A stretch of 11,637 nucleotides of DNA from Candidatus Latescibacterota bacterium (GCA_012961755.1 DTYS01000283.1:1-11637); one strand, 5' to 3'; numbered from the stretch's first letter, positions 1-6,347 are shown. Made by a program: numbers and translations. The notes: generated by a model not told the origin, from the sequence alone.

Positions 1-126
1 CAAAGGGCACGCAATGCCCGGGCGCCCCCCGAACGCTTCGGTCCCCCACCTCCAGGACCTTCCCCCGGGGAGATGAGGGAGAGGCTCTTCTGGAGGATGA
101 TGGAGCTGCTGGGGGAGGGGAAGTAG
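1..126 (+). CDS. C-terminal tail of an unidentified protein (5' partial)
   Basis: An open frame runs in from the left edge and gives 41 residues before a TAG stop. The first part is rich in Arg, Ala and Pro (a PPPPGPSPGE-type linker), and it ends in a short amphipathic stretch, EMRERLFWRMMELLGEGK. The stop lies six bases before a strong intrinsic terminator, which is the main reason to believe the frame is real. Too little is visible to name a family. A proline-rich linker before a terminal helix would fit a membrane-associated or periplasmic protein, but that is only a guess. Confidence 0.5.
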   Translation, partial: QRARNARAPPERFGPPPPGPSPGEMRERLFWRMMELLGEGK

Positions 127-132
127 ATCACG

Positions 133-167
133 AAGGGGGCGGGTCGAAGGCCCGCCCCTTTCTTCTT
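133..167 (+). terminator. Intrinsic terminator after the left-edge gene
   Basis: Positions 136-143 (GGGGCGGG) pair perfectly with 151-158 (CCCGCCCC) around a seven-base loop. The stem extends by a G-T and two A-T pairs (133-135 with 159-161), and a T-rich tract (TTTCTTCTT) follows. It sits six bases after the stop at 126 and just before the next promoter, whose -35 box starts inside the T tract. Confidence 0.85.
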
Positions 168-194
168 GACACGGACCTGCGAAGTTGTTATAGT
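166..194 (+). promoter_or_regulatory. Sigma-70-type promoter for the acetyltransferase-phosphodiesterase-Nudix operon
   Basis: A perfect -35 box TTGACA (166-171) is separated by exactly 17 bp from a -10 box TATAGT (189-194). Transcription should start near 200-202. That is at the edge of the Shine-Dalgarno sequence, so the 5' leader would be only about 12 nt. Confidence 0.8.
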
Positions 195-202
195 TCCCTC
201 GG

Positions 203-209
203 GGAGGTG
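203..209 (+). promoter_or_regulatory. Ribosome binding site that selects the ATG at 213
   Basis: GGAGGTG at 203-209 is a strong match to the 16S anti-Shine-Dalgarno sequence. It fits the ATG at 213. The in-frame GTG at 207 lies inside the site itself and so is an unlikely start. Confidence 0.7.
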
Positions 210-212
210 CGT

Positions 213-992
213 ATGGGATACTATGTGACCAGATGTCGCATAGTTCAAGGGCTCAGGGAACTGGGGCTTGGAGAGGGGGACGTCCTCCAGGTACACGGCT
301 CCCTTTCAAGCTTCGGGTACGTGGAAGGGGGAGCAGATGCGGTGGTGGACGCCCTGTTGGAGCTTGTGGGACCGGACGGGACCGTCATGGTCCCCACCTT
401 CAACCACCACGCTGCGAGGGTGTTCGACATAGACGAGACTCCTTCCGTAAACGGCATAATAACCGAGGCGCTGAGGAAGAGGCCCGGAGCCAGGAGGAGC
501 CTGCACCCCACACACCCTTACGCGGCGATAGGGAAGGAGGCGGAGGAGCTTACCTCGGAACACTTGAACCTCAGGACCTTCGACGTCCGCTCCCCCCTCG
601 GGAAGCTCGCGGAGAAGGGAGGGTACGTGGTGCTGCTGGGGGTCGGGATGGACGTGAACACCGCGGCCCACGTGGGAGAGACCATGGCCGAAGTTCCGTG
701 TCTCGGCTTCAGAAGGTTGCCCTGTTGGGTCAGGATGCCGGGGACCGGAAGGATAGTGAGGGCCTGGAGCGTGCTCTGGAGGGACGGGCCGTGCAGGATA
801 GAATGGGAGCCTTTAGAAAGGAGGATGAGGGAGGGGGGCCTAATAAGGGACGGCAGGATCGGGGGGGCGGAGGTACACGTTATGAAGGCCATGGATGTGG
901 TGCGGACCGCCTACGAGATGGCCCTGGAGCTATGTCCCACCTGCCCCACGAGGCCGAGGAAGCTTAGGGAGGACGTATGGCTAAGAAGGTAG
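213..992 (+). CDS. AAC(3)-family N-acetyltransferase
   Basis: This 259-aa protein belongs to the aminoglycoside 3-N-acetyltransferase superfamily (Antibiotic_NAT fold), which transfers acetyl from acetyl-CoA to an amino group. Visible signatures in order are HGSLSSFG (28-35, the family's H-S-S-L-S motif), GTVMVPTF (56-63), the R-S-x-H-P segment with AAIG (residues 95-107), SPLGKL (127-132) and NTAAHVGE (149-156), which carries the conserved His153 and Glu156. Length matches the family (about 260-280 aa). The ATG at 213 is chosen over GTG 207 because of the Shine-Dalgarno position. The tail has an unusual CPTCP at 241-245. The gene is first in a promoter-driven operon, and its last 16 bp overlap the phosphodiesterase gene. 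Many environmental members are not resistance enzymes, so the true amine acceptor is unknown. Confidence 0.85.
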   Translation: MGYYVTRCRIVQGLRELGLGEGDVLQVHGSLSSFGYVEGGADAVVDALLELVGPDGTVMVPTFNHHAARVFDIDETPSVNGIITEALRKRPGARRSLHPTHPYAAIGKEAEELTSEHLNLRTFDVRSPLGKLAEKGGYVVLLGVGMDVNTAAHVGETMAEVPCLGFRRLPCWVRMPGTGRIVRAWSVLWRDGPCRIEWEPLERRMREGGLIRDGRIGGAEVHVMKAMDVVRTAYEMALELCPTCPTRPRKLREDVWLRR

Positions 993-2947
993 CGATGTTG
1001 GGGATGGACGCCTTGATGCCCACACTGTTGGAGAGGTTCGTCGAGGAGGGAGTACTTCCGAACTTCAAGGGGCTCATCGAGCAAGGTTGTTTCTGTCGTC
1101 TGAGGTCCGTGATACCCGCCCAGACCCCGTCCAACTGGCAGACCATCGCGACGGGCGCCACGCCAGGTACGCACTCGGTCGTGGTCTGGGGGGCCCACAG
1201 GCCGGAGGACCCGGTCCCGGAATGTCACAGGGAGGAGGCGTTCTCCTCGGGCATATGTCTTGCGGAGTACATATGGGAGGCCGCAGCCCGCCAGGGAAAG
1301 AGGAGCGTGGTCGTGAACTACGCGGGCTACCCCCCCACGACGGACGAGGTCGTATTTCTGGACCGAATCTACCGTCCCGCGAGGTCGTATTACGATGTCG
1401 CCCTTCCCACCGTCTACCACACCCTGAACGTGGACGCAGGGGAAGGGGTGAGGTTCTCCGAGGCGGAGGGATGGACCTGCCTTCCGAGCTCGCGCCGTCC
1501 ACCCTTAGAGGCGGAGGTAAAAGTTGAACCCTCGTCCGAAGGGGAAGGGCCCAGGTATATGGCCCTGCTCTGGGCGGAGGGGGACGGGTACGATACCCTC
1601 GCCCTCTGCCGTGGGAGGGACATGGGAAGGTCCGTGCTGAGGCTTAAGGTGGGGGAGTGGAGCGGATGGGTGAAGGAGACGTTCACGACCGAGGAGATGG
1701 GGGAGGTGGAGGCGGCCTTCAGGTTCAAGTTCGTTGAGTGTTCCCCCGACGGTAGGAGGTTCAGGCTCTACAGGAGCGAGGCCTTCCCAACCGACGGCAG
1801 GTTCTGCTCAGACCCCGAACTCGGGAGGAAGCTCGTAGAGGAGCTCGGGCCGTACGTCCACGCTATGATGACCGTGGCCCTGCGCGTGAGGGGGGGGATA
1901 TTGGATTGGGACACGGTGGACGAGGCTCTATCGGACGAGGCGGTATGGTGGTCCGAGGCGTCCAGGGTCTTAATGGAAGAGACCGGGGCGGAGCTACTTT
2001 ACCTCCACTGGCACCTCCCGGACCTCGTGGAGCACAAGCTCGTGCCCCTGGCCGATCCGACCGGGACGGAGTACTCCCCCGAAAGGTCCGGGTGGGCATG
2101 GGAGGAGCTGAGGAGGTACTACCGGGCCATGGACAGGTTCTTAGGGGAGTTTCTGAGGTGGATGGACCTGGAGGAGGAAGTCCTCGCGGTGACCTCGGAC
2201 CACGGCATGCCCGCGAACAGGAAGGCCGTCTCCCTCGTGAACGCCTTCTTAGAAAGGGGCTGGCTGGAGCTTTCCCCCGACGGTACTTCCGTAGATTGGG
2301 CCCGGAGCAAGCTCTTCTTCGAACAGAACCACCTCTGGATAAACCTCGAGGGTAGGGAGCCCACGGGGGTGGTCCCCCCCGAGGAGTACTCGGATCTGAG
2401 GGCCGAGGTACAGAAGCTTATGAGGGAGATGAAGGATCCGGAGACCGGTGAGCACGTCTTCGCCTTCGTGCTCACGAGGGAGGAGGCCCCCGTTGTGGGG
2501 CTTTGGGGCGAGAACGTGGGGGACCTCGTGTTCTGTTACTCCGGAGGATACAGGTGGTCCGGGGACGAGGTGTTGAGGATGGGGGAGGGGAGGGTGGTGT
2601 TCCCCTGCGGCGGCGGAAACCACGGCCCTATGCTCCCCACATACGAGACCGAGGTGGGCTCGGTGTACGGCGTCCTGGTCCTGGCCGGAAGGGGGGTTAG
2701 GAAGGGGGTAGCGGAGGGGCCATCCGAGAAGGGCTCAAGGTGCACGGCGGACGTGGCCCCCACCCTGGCGTACCTCCTCGGGATGGACCCCCCCGCCCAG
2801 AACGAGGGAAGGGTGCTCCAGGAATTCTTGGAGGACCTCGCCCACGAAGGACCCCGGAGGAACCTCGTCCCCCTCGGGAGGAAGGTGAGGCAGGAAAGGC
2901 CGAGGGTCCCGCAGCTTAAGGGGGACGTCACCGACGAGGGGAGGTGA
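977..2947 (+). CDS. Alkaline-phosphatase-superfamily phosphodiesterase/nucleotide pyrophosphatase-like protein
   Basis: This 656-aa, apparently cytoplasmic protein (no signal peptide) has the metal-dependent phosphodiesterase/nucleotide pyrophosphatase core. Two-metal ligands and nucleophile can be read directly: Asp11 in GMDA; Thr50 in PAQTPSNW, followed by the family's TG..P..H segment (59-66); Asp349 and His353 in HLPDLVEH; Asp408-His409 in TSDHG; and His549 in GGGNHG. All catalytic positions are therefore present. The stretch between about residues 150 and 290 looks like an inserted beta-rich domain that I do not recognise. A charged tail follows residue 615. The start has AGGGAGG six bases upstream and overlaps the acetyltransferase gene by 16 bp, so translation is probably coupled. 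The substrate (nucleotide, phosphonate, phospholipid or sugar phosphodiester) cannot be told from sequence. Confidence 0.85.
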   Translation: MAKKVAMLGMDALMPTLLERFVEEGVLPNFKGLIEQGCFCRLRSVIPAQTPSNWQTIATGATPGTHSVVVWGAHRPEDPVPECHREEAFSSGICLAEYIWEAAARQGKRSVVVNYAGYPPTTDEVVFLDRIYRPARSYYDVALPTVYHTLNVDAGEGVRFSEAEGWTCLPSSRRPPLEAEVKVEPSSEGEGPRYMALLWAEGDGYDTLALCRGRDMGRSVLRLKVGEWSGWVKETFTTEEMGEVEAAFRFKFVECSPDGRRFRLYRSEAFPTDGRFCSDPELGRKLVEELGPYVHAMMTVALRVRGGILDWDTVDEALSDEAVWWSEASRVLMEETGAELLYLHWHLPDLVEHKLVPLADPTGTEYSPERSGWAWEELRRYYRAMDRFLGEFLRWMDLEEEVLAVTSDHGMPANRKAVSLVNAFLERGWLELSPDGTSVDWARSKLFFEQNHLWINLEGREPTGVVPPEEYSDLRAEVQKLMREMKDPETGEHVFAFVLTREEAPVVGLWGENVGDLVFCYSGGYRWSGDEVLRMGEGRVVFPCGGGNHGPMLPTYETEVGSVYGVLVLAGRGVRKGVAEGPSEKGSRCTADVAPTLAYLLGMDPPAQNEGRVLQEFLEDLAHEGPRRNLVPLGRKVRQERPRVPQLKGDVTDEGR

Positions 2948-2948
2948 G

Positions 2949-3431
2949 ATGGCGGCAATGGAGCTGAGATGCCCTAAGTGTGGGGAAGTGGTCCGGGTCT
3001 ACAGGAACCCAATACCCACCGTCGACATAATAATAGAGTTGGAGGACGGGATCGTGCTTATATCGAGGAGGAACCCACCGTACGGATGGGCCATTCCGGG
3101 GGGGTTCGTGGATTACGGGGAGAGCTTGGAGGAGGCCGCCCTTAGGGAAGCTGAGGAGGAGACAGGGCTGAAGGTGGAGCTCCGTGAGCAGTTCTACACG
3201 TACTCCGACCCGGGAAGGGACCCACGCCACCACACCATAACTACGGTCTACATAGCTAAGGCGGAGGGGAGCCCAAGGGGACTGGACGACGCCGATAGGG
3301 CCGGACTTTTCTCGGAGGAAGGGCTCCCCGAGCCTTTAGCCTTCGACCACGGAAGGATACTAAGGGATTACTTCGAGTACAAGCGCACAGGTAGGAGGCC
3401 TCAGCCCCTCACCTCGCACTCGGCGAAATAG
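2949..3431 (+). CDS. Nudix hydrolase with N-terminal CxxC (ADP-ribose pyrophosphatase-like)
   Basis: This 160-aa protein has a perfect Nudix box, G-x5-E-x7-R-E-U-x-E-E-x-G-U, from Gly52 to Leu74 (Arg66, Glu67, Glu70 and Glu71 are the metal/catalytic residues). The preceding WAIPGGFVDYGES and the following FYTYSDPGRDPR resemble the compact bacterial/archaeal ADP-ribose pyrophosphatase-like group. An N-terminal CPKCG (8-12) looks like half of a zinc ribbon, with no second Cys pair in the protein. Such enzymes hydrolyse nucleoside diphosphates linked to another moiety; the substrate here is inferred only. GGAGG at 2940-2944, inside the end of the upstream gene, places ribosomes at ATG 2949, one base after that gene's TGA. 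The last 31 bp overlap the convergent radical SAM gene. Confidence 0.9.
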   Translation: MAAMELRCPKCGEVVRVYRNPIPTVDIIIELEDGIVLISRRNPPYGWAIPGGFVDYGESLEEAALREAEEETGLKVELREQFYTYSDPGRDPRHHTITTVYIAKAEGSPRGLDDADRAGLFSEEGLPEPLAFDHGRILRDYFEYKRTGRRPQPLTSHSAK

Positions 3432-4084
3432 GGGGAAAGCCTGCAGCATAGGTCCCTCAGAAGTTCTGGGGGTGTGGGGTCGAGCTTGCGAAATTCGGGG
3501 TCCAAGGTCTTCGTGGGCCTGAATGCCTGGAGCGCGTACCTCGGGGCACCCTCGAACCACTTCGCTATCTCCTCGTACTCTCCGTCCTCCAGAAGCCCCG
3601 GAACAACCGTAGTGCGGAGCTCGTGCGGCACCCCCTTAAGGAGCTTTACGGACTCCTCTACCTTGGACACGTCGACCTGGGCCCTGACGACCTCCTGATA
3701 CCTGGAGGGAGGGGCCTTTATGTCAACCGCCACGTAATCCACGAGGCCGTCCTCCAGGAGTTCCCTTAAGAGGTCTGGATGATGGCCGTTAGTGTCCACC
3801 TTGATATCTATCCCTATTTCTTTGACCTTCCTCAGGAAAGGGACTATGTCCCTGTGTAGTAAGGGTTCACCTCCGGTGACGCAGAGCCCGTCCACGAAGC
3901 CCTTCCTCTCCTCGAGCAGCTTCAGGACCTCATCCTCCGGGACCTCGACCGGATATTCCCCACGGACCAGTTCCGGGTTCTGGCAATAAGGACAGCGGAA
4001 GTCGCATCCGACGGTGAAGACCGTAACGGCTAAGTGGTCGGGAAAGTCCAAGGCAGAGAGTTTCTGTATCCCTCCGAAGATCAT
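3401..4084 (-). CDS. Radical SAM enzyme, anaerobic ribonucleotide reductase activase-like
   Basis: This 227-aa protein carries the radical SAM cluster motif Cys27-x3-Cys31-x2-Cys34 (GCDFRCPYCQNP), which binds a [4Fe-4S] cluster, and the SAM-binding GGEP at 71-74. The opening IFGGIQKLSALDFPDHLAV and the overall length match the NrdG2-type activating proteins. Those generate the glycyl radical of class III ribonucleotide reductase NrdD. No nrdD is in the window, and some members of this family serve other partners, so the role is family-based. Its ATG overlaps the endonuclease V stop as ATGA (4081-4084), so it appears to be the last gene of the long minus-strand operon. The 3' end overlaps the Nudix gene on the other strand by 31 bp. 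Confidence 0.82.
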   Translation of the reverse strand: MIFGGIQKLSALDFPDHLAVTVFTVGCDFRCPYCQNPELVRGEYPVEVPEDEVLKLLEERKGFVDGLCVTGGEPLLHRDIVPFLRKVKEIGIDIKVDTNGHHPDLLRELLEDGLVDYVAVDIKAPPSRYQEVVRAQVDVSKVEESVKLLKGVPHELRTTVVPGLLEDGEYEEIAKWFEGAPRYALQAFRPTKTLDPEFRKLDPTPPELLRDLCCRLSPYFAECEVRG

Positions 4085-4761
4085 ATCCCCTCCCTCCCAT
4101 CAGGTTCTGCTCCCCCGGCTATCCTGTGGGCCCAGCGTATGGGTTCGGGGAGGCGGTACCCGCTGCAGGTGGCGAGGATCAACCTTATCGCCGGTCCGAG
4201 GCCTATCAGATGGCCGGGCGATACATATACCGGCTTGACCTTGTCCCTCGTCCTCACCACGGCGCCTATCACCTGGCCCCTATCGTACAGGTAAGTATAG
4301 GAGCCGGCCTGAGCTCCGGGTTGTCCGTGCATGCCCCAGAGCCTGGATTTAGCGCATCCCACCGTCGGGACCTCCAAGAATAGTCCCAAGTGCGATGCTA
4401 TCCCGAGCCTCCTGGGGTGGGCTATCCCCTGGCCGTCCACGATGACGACCTCCGGCTCGGTGGAGAGCTCCTCGAAGGCCCTTAGCACTATGGGACATTC
4501 CCTGAAGGAGAGGAGCCCGGGTATGTAGGGGAATTCGACCTTTCCTTCTGCCACGGCCCAGTCCAGGATTTCCAACTCCGGGAAGCTTAGGACCACCACC
4601 GCGGCCCTCGTCCTTTCCCCCTTCACCCCCACGTCAACCCCTGCAACCTTCCTCACGCCCCCCGGGTCCCCCTCGGTCACCACCTCCTCAGCCAGCTCCC
4701 TCTGGAGCCTTACGGCCTGGTCCTGGGAGAGGTCCCAGCTATGCCTCGCTTTCACCCTCAT
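4081..4761 (-). CDS. nfi: Endonuclease V (deoxyinosine 3' endonuclease)
   Basis: This 226-aa protein matches endonuclease V over its full length. The enzyme cuts the second phosphodiester bond 3' of deoxyinosine in DNA to start alternative excision repair of deaminated adenine. Metal-binding residues are visible: Asp43 (AGVDVG), Glu88 (YIPGLLSFRE, with wedge Tyr79), Asp109 (VDGQGIAHPR) and His212 (RWAHRIA). GCAKSRL at 135-141 is also typical. The N-terminal W-x-L...A...Q..L pattern supports the ATG at 4761. No clear Shine-Dalgarno precedes that start, but it lies 23 bp inside the upstream methyltransferase gene, so coupling is likely. A deamination-repair enzyme fits a hot habitat, since deamination rises with temperature (inference). 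Confidence 0.92.
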   Translation of the reverse strand: MRVKARHSWDLSQDQAVRLQRELAEEVVTEGDPGGVRKVAGVDVGVKGERTRAAVVVLSFPELEILDWAVAEGKVEFPYIPGLLSFRECPIVLRAFEELSTEPEVVIVDGQGIAHPRRLGIASHLGLFLEVPTVGCAKSRLWGMHGQPGAQAGSYTYLYDRGQVIGAVVRTRDKVKPVYVSPGHLIGLGPAIRLILATCSGYRLPEPIRWAHRIAGGAEPDGREGI

Positions 4762-5344
4762 AGGCGAGGGGCCTTAAGAGCACGAAGAACTCCCTGTTCC
4801 CCCCCGAGCCAGGAAGGGGCGAAGGTTCCAAGTCCAATATCTCCAGTCCTAGGGCCCTTATCCTTTCCAAGGTCCTGTCCACCACAGCGTTCAGAAGTTT
4901 CCGTCGCACCACCCCTCCCCTCCTCTCCCTCGGAAGGGCCTCGTACTGGGGCTTTATGAGGGAAATTATAAGGCCGCCCGGTCCCAGAAGGGAGGCGGCT
5001 TTAGGTACTATGAACTTCTGGCGCGTCCATCCGACATCTATCGTCACGAGGTCCACCTTCTCCGGAAGCTCGGCGTAAAGGGCGTTCACTCCCTCCATCA
5101 CCACGACCCTGGGGTCGTTCCTGAGCTTCCAGTCGAGGACCCCCTTGCCTACCTCAACAGCGTAGACCTTGGCCGCCCCGTGCTTCAGAAGGCAGTCTAC
5201 GAAGCCACCTACGTGTGACCCGAGGTCAGCCACGACCTTGCCCTTTACTTCCACCTCGAACTTCTCCAGAGCGTGCTCGAGCTTCTCCCCCGCCCTGCTC
5301 ACGAACCTGCCCTTGGACATCTCCTGTACACGCTCAGCCTGCAC
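4739..5344 (-). CDS. TlyA/FtsJ-type 2'-O-methyltransferase lacking the S4 domain
   Basis: The protein (up to 201 aa) matches the methyltransferase half of TlyA (rRNA cytidine-2'-O-methyltransferase): RFVSRAGEKL (13-22), the SAM-binding ADLGSHVGGF (39-48), VYAVEVGKG (60-68), WKLRNDPRV (72-80) and IDVGWTR (102-108). The FtsJ-type K-D-K-E tetrad appears complete: Lys21, Asp103, Lys131 (SLIKPQYE) and Glu185 (NREFF). The roughly 60-residue N-terminal S4 RNA-binding domain of ordinary TlyA is absent, so substrate recognition may differ. The start is uncertain. GTG 5344 overlaps the upstream gene by 46 bp; ATG 5320 gives MSKGRFVSRAGEKL, which fits the family better. Neither has a convincing Shine-Dalgarno. 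The 3' end overlaps endonuclease V by 23 bp. Confidence 0.85.
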   Translation of the reverse strand: MQAERVQEMSKGRFVSRAGEKLEHALEKFEVEVKGKVVADLGSHVGGFVDCLLKHGAAKVYAVEVGKGVLDWKLRNDPRVVVMEGVNALYAELPEKVDLVTIDVGWTRQKFIVPKAASLLGPGGLIISLIKPQYEALPRERRGGVVRRKLLNAVVDRTLERIRALGLEILDLEPSPLPGSGGNREFFVLLRPLAYEGESEA

Positions 5345-5739
5345 TCGCCACGCTCGGGGTCTATGATGTGCATATGGGCCTCAAAGCCGCTTTTCTCCAG
5401 GAGGGGAGGATAGAGCCAGGCGCAGTGCTCGCAGTAGTGGGGATACTTCGAGGACGGCCCTTCGCTTATGAGGGCCACGGAAGGACATCTGTGCATGTCT
5501 ATGTAGAAGGCGTCCTCCTTCACGGTCATCACGTAGTCCGCCCCTTCCTCCGTGAGGGTGTGGGTCCAGTACTCCCTCATCCCATCTATCCCCTTCTCCC
5601 TCACAAGTTCGTCCAGGTTCCCCAGGAACTCCTCCGATATCCCCTTCCAAAGCTCCTGGACGGCCTCCTTCCCGTGGCGCCCGTGCAGGAACTTGAAGAG
5701 CTCGTTGTAGGCCCATATGAACTCCGTGCAGGATATCAT
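5299..5739 (-). CDS. Cysteine-rich protein, possible L-2-amino-thiazoline-4-carboxylate hydrolase-like family (copy 2)
   Basis: This 146-aa protein has a helical N-terminal half (about residues 5-60) and a C-terminal half with spaced cysteines: Cys85 (HRCPSVA), Cys103 and Cys106 (HYCEHC), Cys133 (GECRLSVY) and Cys141. It is clearly paralogous to the gene just upstream (5736-6179), sharing W...T...GA, the RCP motif, a Cys exactly 18 residues after it, and a G-x-C near the end. The pattern resembles the L-2-amino-thiazoline-4-carboxylic acid hydrolase/related DUF group, but this is pattern memory only. The open frame extends upstream to 5766. ATG 5739 is preferred because a strong Shine-Dalgarno precedes it and it forms an ATGA overlap with the upstream stop. 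Confidence 0.75.
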   Translation of the reverse strand: MISCTEFIWAYNELFKFLHGRHGKEAVQELWKGISEEFLGNLDELVREKGIDGMREYWTHTLTEEGADYVMTVKEDAFYIDMHRCPSVALISEGPSSKYPHYCEHCAWLYPPLLEKSGFEAHMHIIDPERGECRLSVYRRCPRAGS

Positions 5740-6179
5740 CCCTCCCTCCAGAACCTCTGTACGCACCTTCCTGCTCCTCGCTCGTAATCTACCGAACAGT
5801 CGTAGCCCACGGGCCTGCAGATCCCCTCGTTCACGACCCTCGTGCTCTCACAGAAGTCCTCCGCGAGCTTATAGCCCCTCTCCTTTATATGATGCACCGC
5901 AGGGCACCTTCGAACCCTGAGGACCAGGGCCCCTTCCTCGTAGGAGAGCGTAAAGTCCCTCCCCTCCTCGGCCCCCTCCAAGGTGAAGACCTTCCTCCAG
6001 TGCTCCTCCAATGCCTTAAGCCCTTCCTGCCTCAGCCTCTTCCTCAGAGGTCCGTAGATCTCCCTCGCCACCTGGCGGAGGTACCCCTCCATCTCCCCCC
6101 TTCCGTAGCGGTCGGAGAGGAACTGGAGGGCGAAGCTCAGGGCTCCGTGGAAGTCCTTATGGACATGCTCGTAGGCCAT
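5736..6179 (-). CDS. Cysteine-rich protein, possible L-2-amino-thiazoline-4-carboxylate hydrolase-like family (copy 1)
   Basis: This 147-aa soluble protein is the upstream member of a tandem paralogous pair. A helical, charged N-terminal half (about 10-65) leads to LVLRVRRCPAVHHI (Cys92), DFCES (Cys110), EGICRP (Cys121), GYDCSVD (Cys128) and GRCVQRFW (Cys139). The Cys92-Cys110 spacing equals Cys85-Cys103 of the neighbour, but the intermediate cysteines differ (C121/C128 here, CEHC there). The two copies may therefore bind different ligands or form a heteromer. AGGAGG lies eight bases before ATG 6179, and the ATG overlaps the TGA of the small membrane protein gene as TGATG. The family call is tentative; no reaction can be assigned. 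Confidence 0.72.
   Translation of the reverse strand: MAYEHVHKDFHGALSFALQFLSDRYGRGEMEGYLRQVAREIYGPLRKRLRQEGLKALEEHWRKVFTLEGAEEGRDFTLSYEEGALVLRVRRCPAVHHIKERGYKLAEDFCESTRVVNEGICRPVGYDCSVDYERGAGRCVQRFWREG
5740..5749 (-). promoter_or_regulatory. Ribosome binding site that sets the start at 5739
   Basis: On the minus strand GGAGGGAGGG directly precedes ATG 5739, with GGAGG at 5749-5745 and a five-base spacer. It lies inside the last codons of the upstream paralogue and argues against the longer in-frame start at 5766. Confidence 0.7.
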
Positions 6180-6334
6180 CAGGCTTCCCTCCTCCCTCCC
6201 AGGAGGTCCTCCATGAACCTATCCGCTATCTGGAGGGCCTCCTTCCAAGAGCACCTGTACAGCACCTTTATCAGTGTTACGCATCCCAGGGCCAGCGCCG
6301 CGGCCAGGAACAATAACCTTCCCAAGGTCCTCAT
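6179..6334 (-). CDS. Small single-pass membrane protein (51 aa), unknown function
   Basis: A 51-residue frame fills the gap between the PorV-like gene and the cysteine-rich pair. ATG 6334 is preceded by a full AGGAGGTG Shine-Dalgarno, and its TGA overlaps the next ATG as TGATG. Codon use (AGG, ATA, CTG) matches the neighbours. Residues 4-26 form one hydrophobic helix (LGRLLFLAAALALGCVTLI and on). Then come Cys28 and an amphipathic, charged tail with KEALQIADRFMEDLL. ALALGC at 13-18 vaguely resembles a lipobox but lacks the usual residues at -3 and -2, so a membrane anchor is more likely than a lipoprotein. No family is recognised. The tight coupling suggests that it works with the two cysteine-rich proteins downstream. 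Confidence 0.75.
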   Translation of the reverse strand: MRTLGRLLFLAAALALGCVTLIKVLYRCSWKEALQIADRFMEDLLGGRREA

Positions 6335-6337
6335 ATG

Positions 6338-6345
6338 CACCTCCT
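6338..6345 (-). promoter_or_regulatory. Near-perfect Shine-Dalgarno of the small membrane protein gene
   Basis: AGGAGGTG on the minus strand lies three bases before ATG 6334 and two bases after the PorV-like gene's stop codon. It is the best match to the anti-Shine-Dalgarno sequence in the minus-strand operon and the main proof that the 51-aa frame is translated. Confidence 0.75.
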
Positions 6346-6347
6346 AT

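Noticed and set aside
207..212. GTG start at 207 for the acetyltransferase, two codons earlier
   Set aside because: The GTG is part of the Shine-Dalgarno GGAGGTG, and ATG 213 is at the correct distance.
233..967. 244-aa open frame in another frame of the acetyltransferase gene
   Set aside because: The Arg/Gly-rich low-complexity translation is a by-product of GC-rich coding sequence, with no motifs.
213..992. Calling the AAC(3)-family gene an antibiotic resistance determinant
   Set aside because: Family membership alone does not show aminoglycoside activity; there is no mobile element or resistance context.
5740..5766. Longer N-terminus (start at 5766) for the second cysteine-rich protein
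   Set aside because: The strong ribosome site and the ATGA overlap point to ATG 5739; the extra nine residues would be encoded by the upstream gene's tail.
6281..6334. Lipoprotein signal in the 51-aa protein (Cys18)
   Set aside because: The residues before Cys18 (Ala-Leu-Gly) do not fit the lipobox consensus, and the hydrophobic stretch continues past the Cys.
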